Source: Diadema setosum
Taxonomy: Eukaryota > Echinodermata > Echinoidea > Diadematoida > Diadematidae
Assembly (NCBI GenBank): GCA_033980235.1
Contig: CM067070.1
Coordinates: 23,772,699-23,836,698 of the forward strand
Length of the DNA stretch: 64,000 nucleotides
Direction of reading: 5' to 3'
The position numbers were made by a program, and so were the translations under genes. This document shows, in pieces, positions 27,166-30,100 of the stretch. Position 1 is the first letter of the stretch, and each line of letters opens with the position of its first letter. Under the pieces are notes generated by a model, which did no database searches, was not told the DNA's origin, and saw only the letters and a program-made list of their open reading frames with translations.

Positions 27166-30100
27166 CTGTGAGTGTGAAGTTTTAGGTTTCATCCACTTTT
27201 AACAATTCACTCCCCTTTTTAGCTCACCTGATCCAAAGGCTCAAGTGAGCTAATGCAATCGCCCTTTGTCCGTCGTTTGTCATCCATCGTGCGTAAACAT
27301 TTACATTTTCATCTTCTTCTTGAGAACCCCTTGACTGATTTTCACCAAACTTGGCAGGTAGCATCCCTAGGGGGAATAGGCCCTCAATTTGTTCAAGTGG
27401 GCACTGTACCCTACCTGGGGGGGGGGGGGGGGGGGGGGGAGGGGGGGCTAGAGGGGCCCAAACCTCCCCCCCCCCCAAATTAAGGAATCTTAAAAAATCT
27501 TCTTCTCTAGAACCAGAAGGGATAGAGCTAAGTTAATTCTATGAGTTAGTACATTGATGACTATAGTTTCAAGTTTGTTCATGGCAGAATCAGGGATGCC
27601 CCCCCCCCTTGGGAGGAGGGGGGGGGGGAATGGGGAGGGGTCCTAATGGGGCCCAAATTATAAACTTTCATCTTTTTCTTGAAAATGCCATAGGTCGGGG
27701 CGATCGTTGCGACATTGTACAGCATTGTACATTGAACTGCACTTTGCTTGAATATGAGACCATTCTGAAGCAAATAATTTTCACACAATTAAAGATATGT
27801 AATGTGCTCTTAAATGAATCCCACAAAGATTGGAACAATCATCATCCAGCATTCCCACTGATTCCCACTGATCAGTTACTAGCCATACCCTTTAAAGTGT
27901 GTTGTGGCTACATTGACAATCATGTTAACCCAACACCTTTGCTTTTTGGTATGATAGTCTTGATTTTGCATTCAGTTTGTAATTTTGTATTATTATTTTA
28001 CTGTATATTAATGTACATGTATGTAATTTTGTATGGTAATTGGTATTCAAATTGAGTTCTTATGCAGACCCCTTTATAAACCAATTCTTAAACTGAAGCG
28101 GCTCCCTTGTGAAAATTAAAAAAAAATGAATGAAGAATGAATGAATGAATGAATGAATGAATGAATGAATGAAGAATGAATGAATGAATGTATGAATTTA
28201 TGAATGTATGAATGAATGAATGAATGAATGAATGAATTAACCAGTCAATCTATCAGTCACACATCATGGTCCTGCATTATCAACGTTTATTGTCTTCCTC
28301 TGCCCATTTTGTTTTTGTTTTTTCTTTTTTTTTATTGTCCATAGATTACTCCAATGCTGTCTATGCGGTTATGGTCAGTACGGATAAATATGGAGGATTC
28401 TTTGGGGAACCTGCCCTCGAGATTGCTGACACATCTGGTGGTATGTTTCAATTTTTTTTTCTTGCCTCCCCTATATTCTCCTCATGAGATTATTATTGCC
28501 TTGGCCAAGGAGGTTATGTGTTTATCGCCGTTTGTTTATGTGTTCGTCTGTATGTTTTCATAATAATGCAAAAAGTTATGAACGGATTTAGATGAAACTA
28601 GCAGGAAATATTGATAATGAGACAAGGAAATGATTAAATTGTGATAGTGATACAGACCACTGTCTGAATTCAGGAATTTTTGAAAATAAAAGTTGTTGAA
28701 GGATTACTCATTGGCAAATACAAGTGTAAGGCAAACAAACAAGGATGTTGAAGCTGCAAGTGTGCATAGGCATACTGAGCACATGCTCGAGGCGTAGACA
28801 GTGCAGGAAGCTGCTGTTGAGGTAGACATCTTAGACACAATAGGATGACTCCTTAATCATGGTGGAAATAGGGTGATTTTAAGCCATGTGTGTAGTATGG
28901 GTGGAAATGAACTGCTGGGTAGAGGACTGTGCTCTCTGTGTGCTTTGCTAGTTGCTAAAAAGGCCGTGATTGGATCGAGAGATTAGAAATCTAGACAACA
29001 TTCTGATTTCAAAGTGAACTGAGTGTATGAGTCACAGCCAAGGCCGAAATGTCGTATTCATCTCTTCGTGTTTACCTCGCTTCGTGGGACCAAAGATCAG
29101 CTTTATATCCTTTCGAGGTTTGTCTTGTAGTGACATAACTCATTTTATGGTGAATTGAATAACACATCATGTAGTGGAAAAAACGCCTTTTGCAAATTAT
29201 TGGGCTCTGTACCTCAGTGACAAGTTGGGCAAGTGCCAGATAATGAATATCATCGGCTGAGAACCAGAAGGGCATTATTGCATTTTTTTTTGGGGGGGGG
29301 GGGAGGGGAGGTATTGAGTTATTGGGATCACATTGTAGAGCTTGGTCTCCTCTACATTATGGTGTCATCTTTATATTATTTTCATATTCAGTGAAATGTT
29401 CAAAGTCAAATCCCCAAGGATGCTATTTACCTAATACAGTTGTAGTTTTGTTCCAAGTCTTTAATGTGGAGAGTATGTGTCTCTGTGATGCAGGCAAGGC
29501 CCCGGCCAAACCGTTTTCCGCCGACAACACGCCCCTGATGGCTGGCATCGGCGCCACCGTTCTCCTGGTCATCATCCTCGTCGTCGTCCTGGTCTACTTT
29601 GTCGTCCGCCATCGCCGACTCCAGCAGAGCTTCATGTCCTTTGCCAACAGCCACTACGACACGCGGTCGGGGACGGCGACGTTTTCGCCCAGCGAAGACG
29701 ATGACGGTGGTGACCTCGGTAAGTGTTTGTTTGGCTGGAAATATACAATGCCCACATCACACGACTTGGGGCTGGAATGGTTTCATTTCTATGCAGTAAG
29801 ATGCAAAGTCATGGAGCTACATATTGTATCGTTTTTCAATTAGAAGTTCTTTTTGAATGCCACAGTGGATGTTGATTTGTAAGACGAAGGGACACAGAAC
29901 GTAGTGATTATTGTTAATTTGTTGAAAGATGCAAAGAAGAGAGAGAGAGTGAGAGAGATAAGGTTTGGGGTGTGGCATTCTGTGACAGATAGGCTGTGTT
30001 CTTCCTGTGCTGAGTGTTTAACTTCAGCACAGATGAGTCATCATAAGCAATGTGATAGTGTGTGTTTAGTGATCAGAATGGCTGCTGCACCTCCTTTATC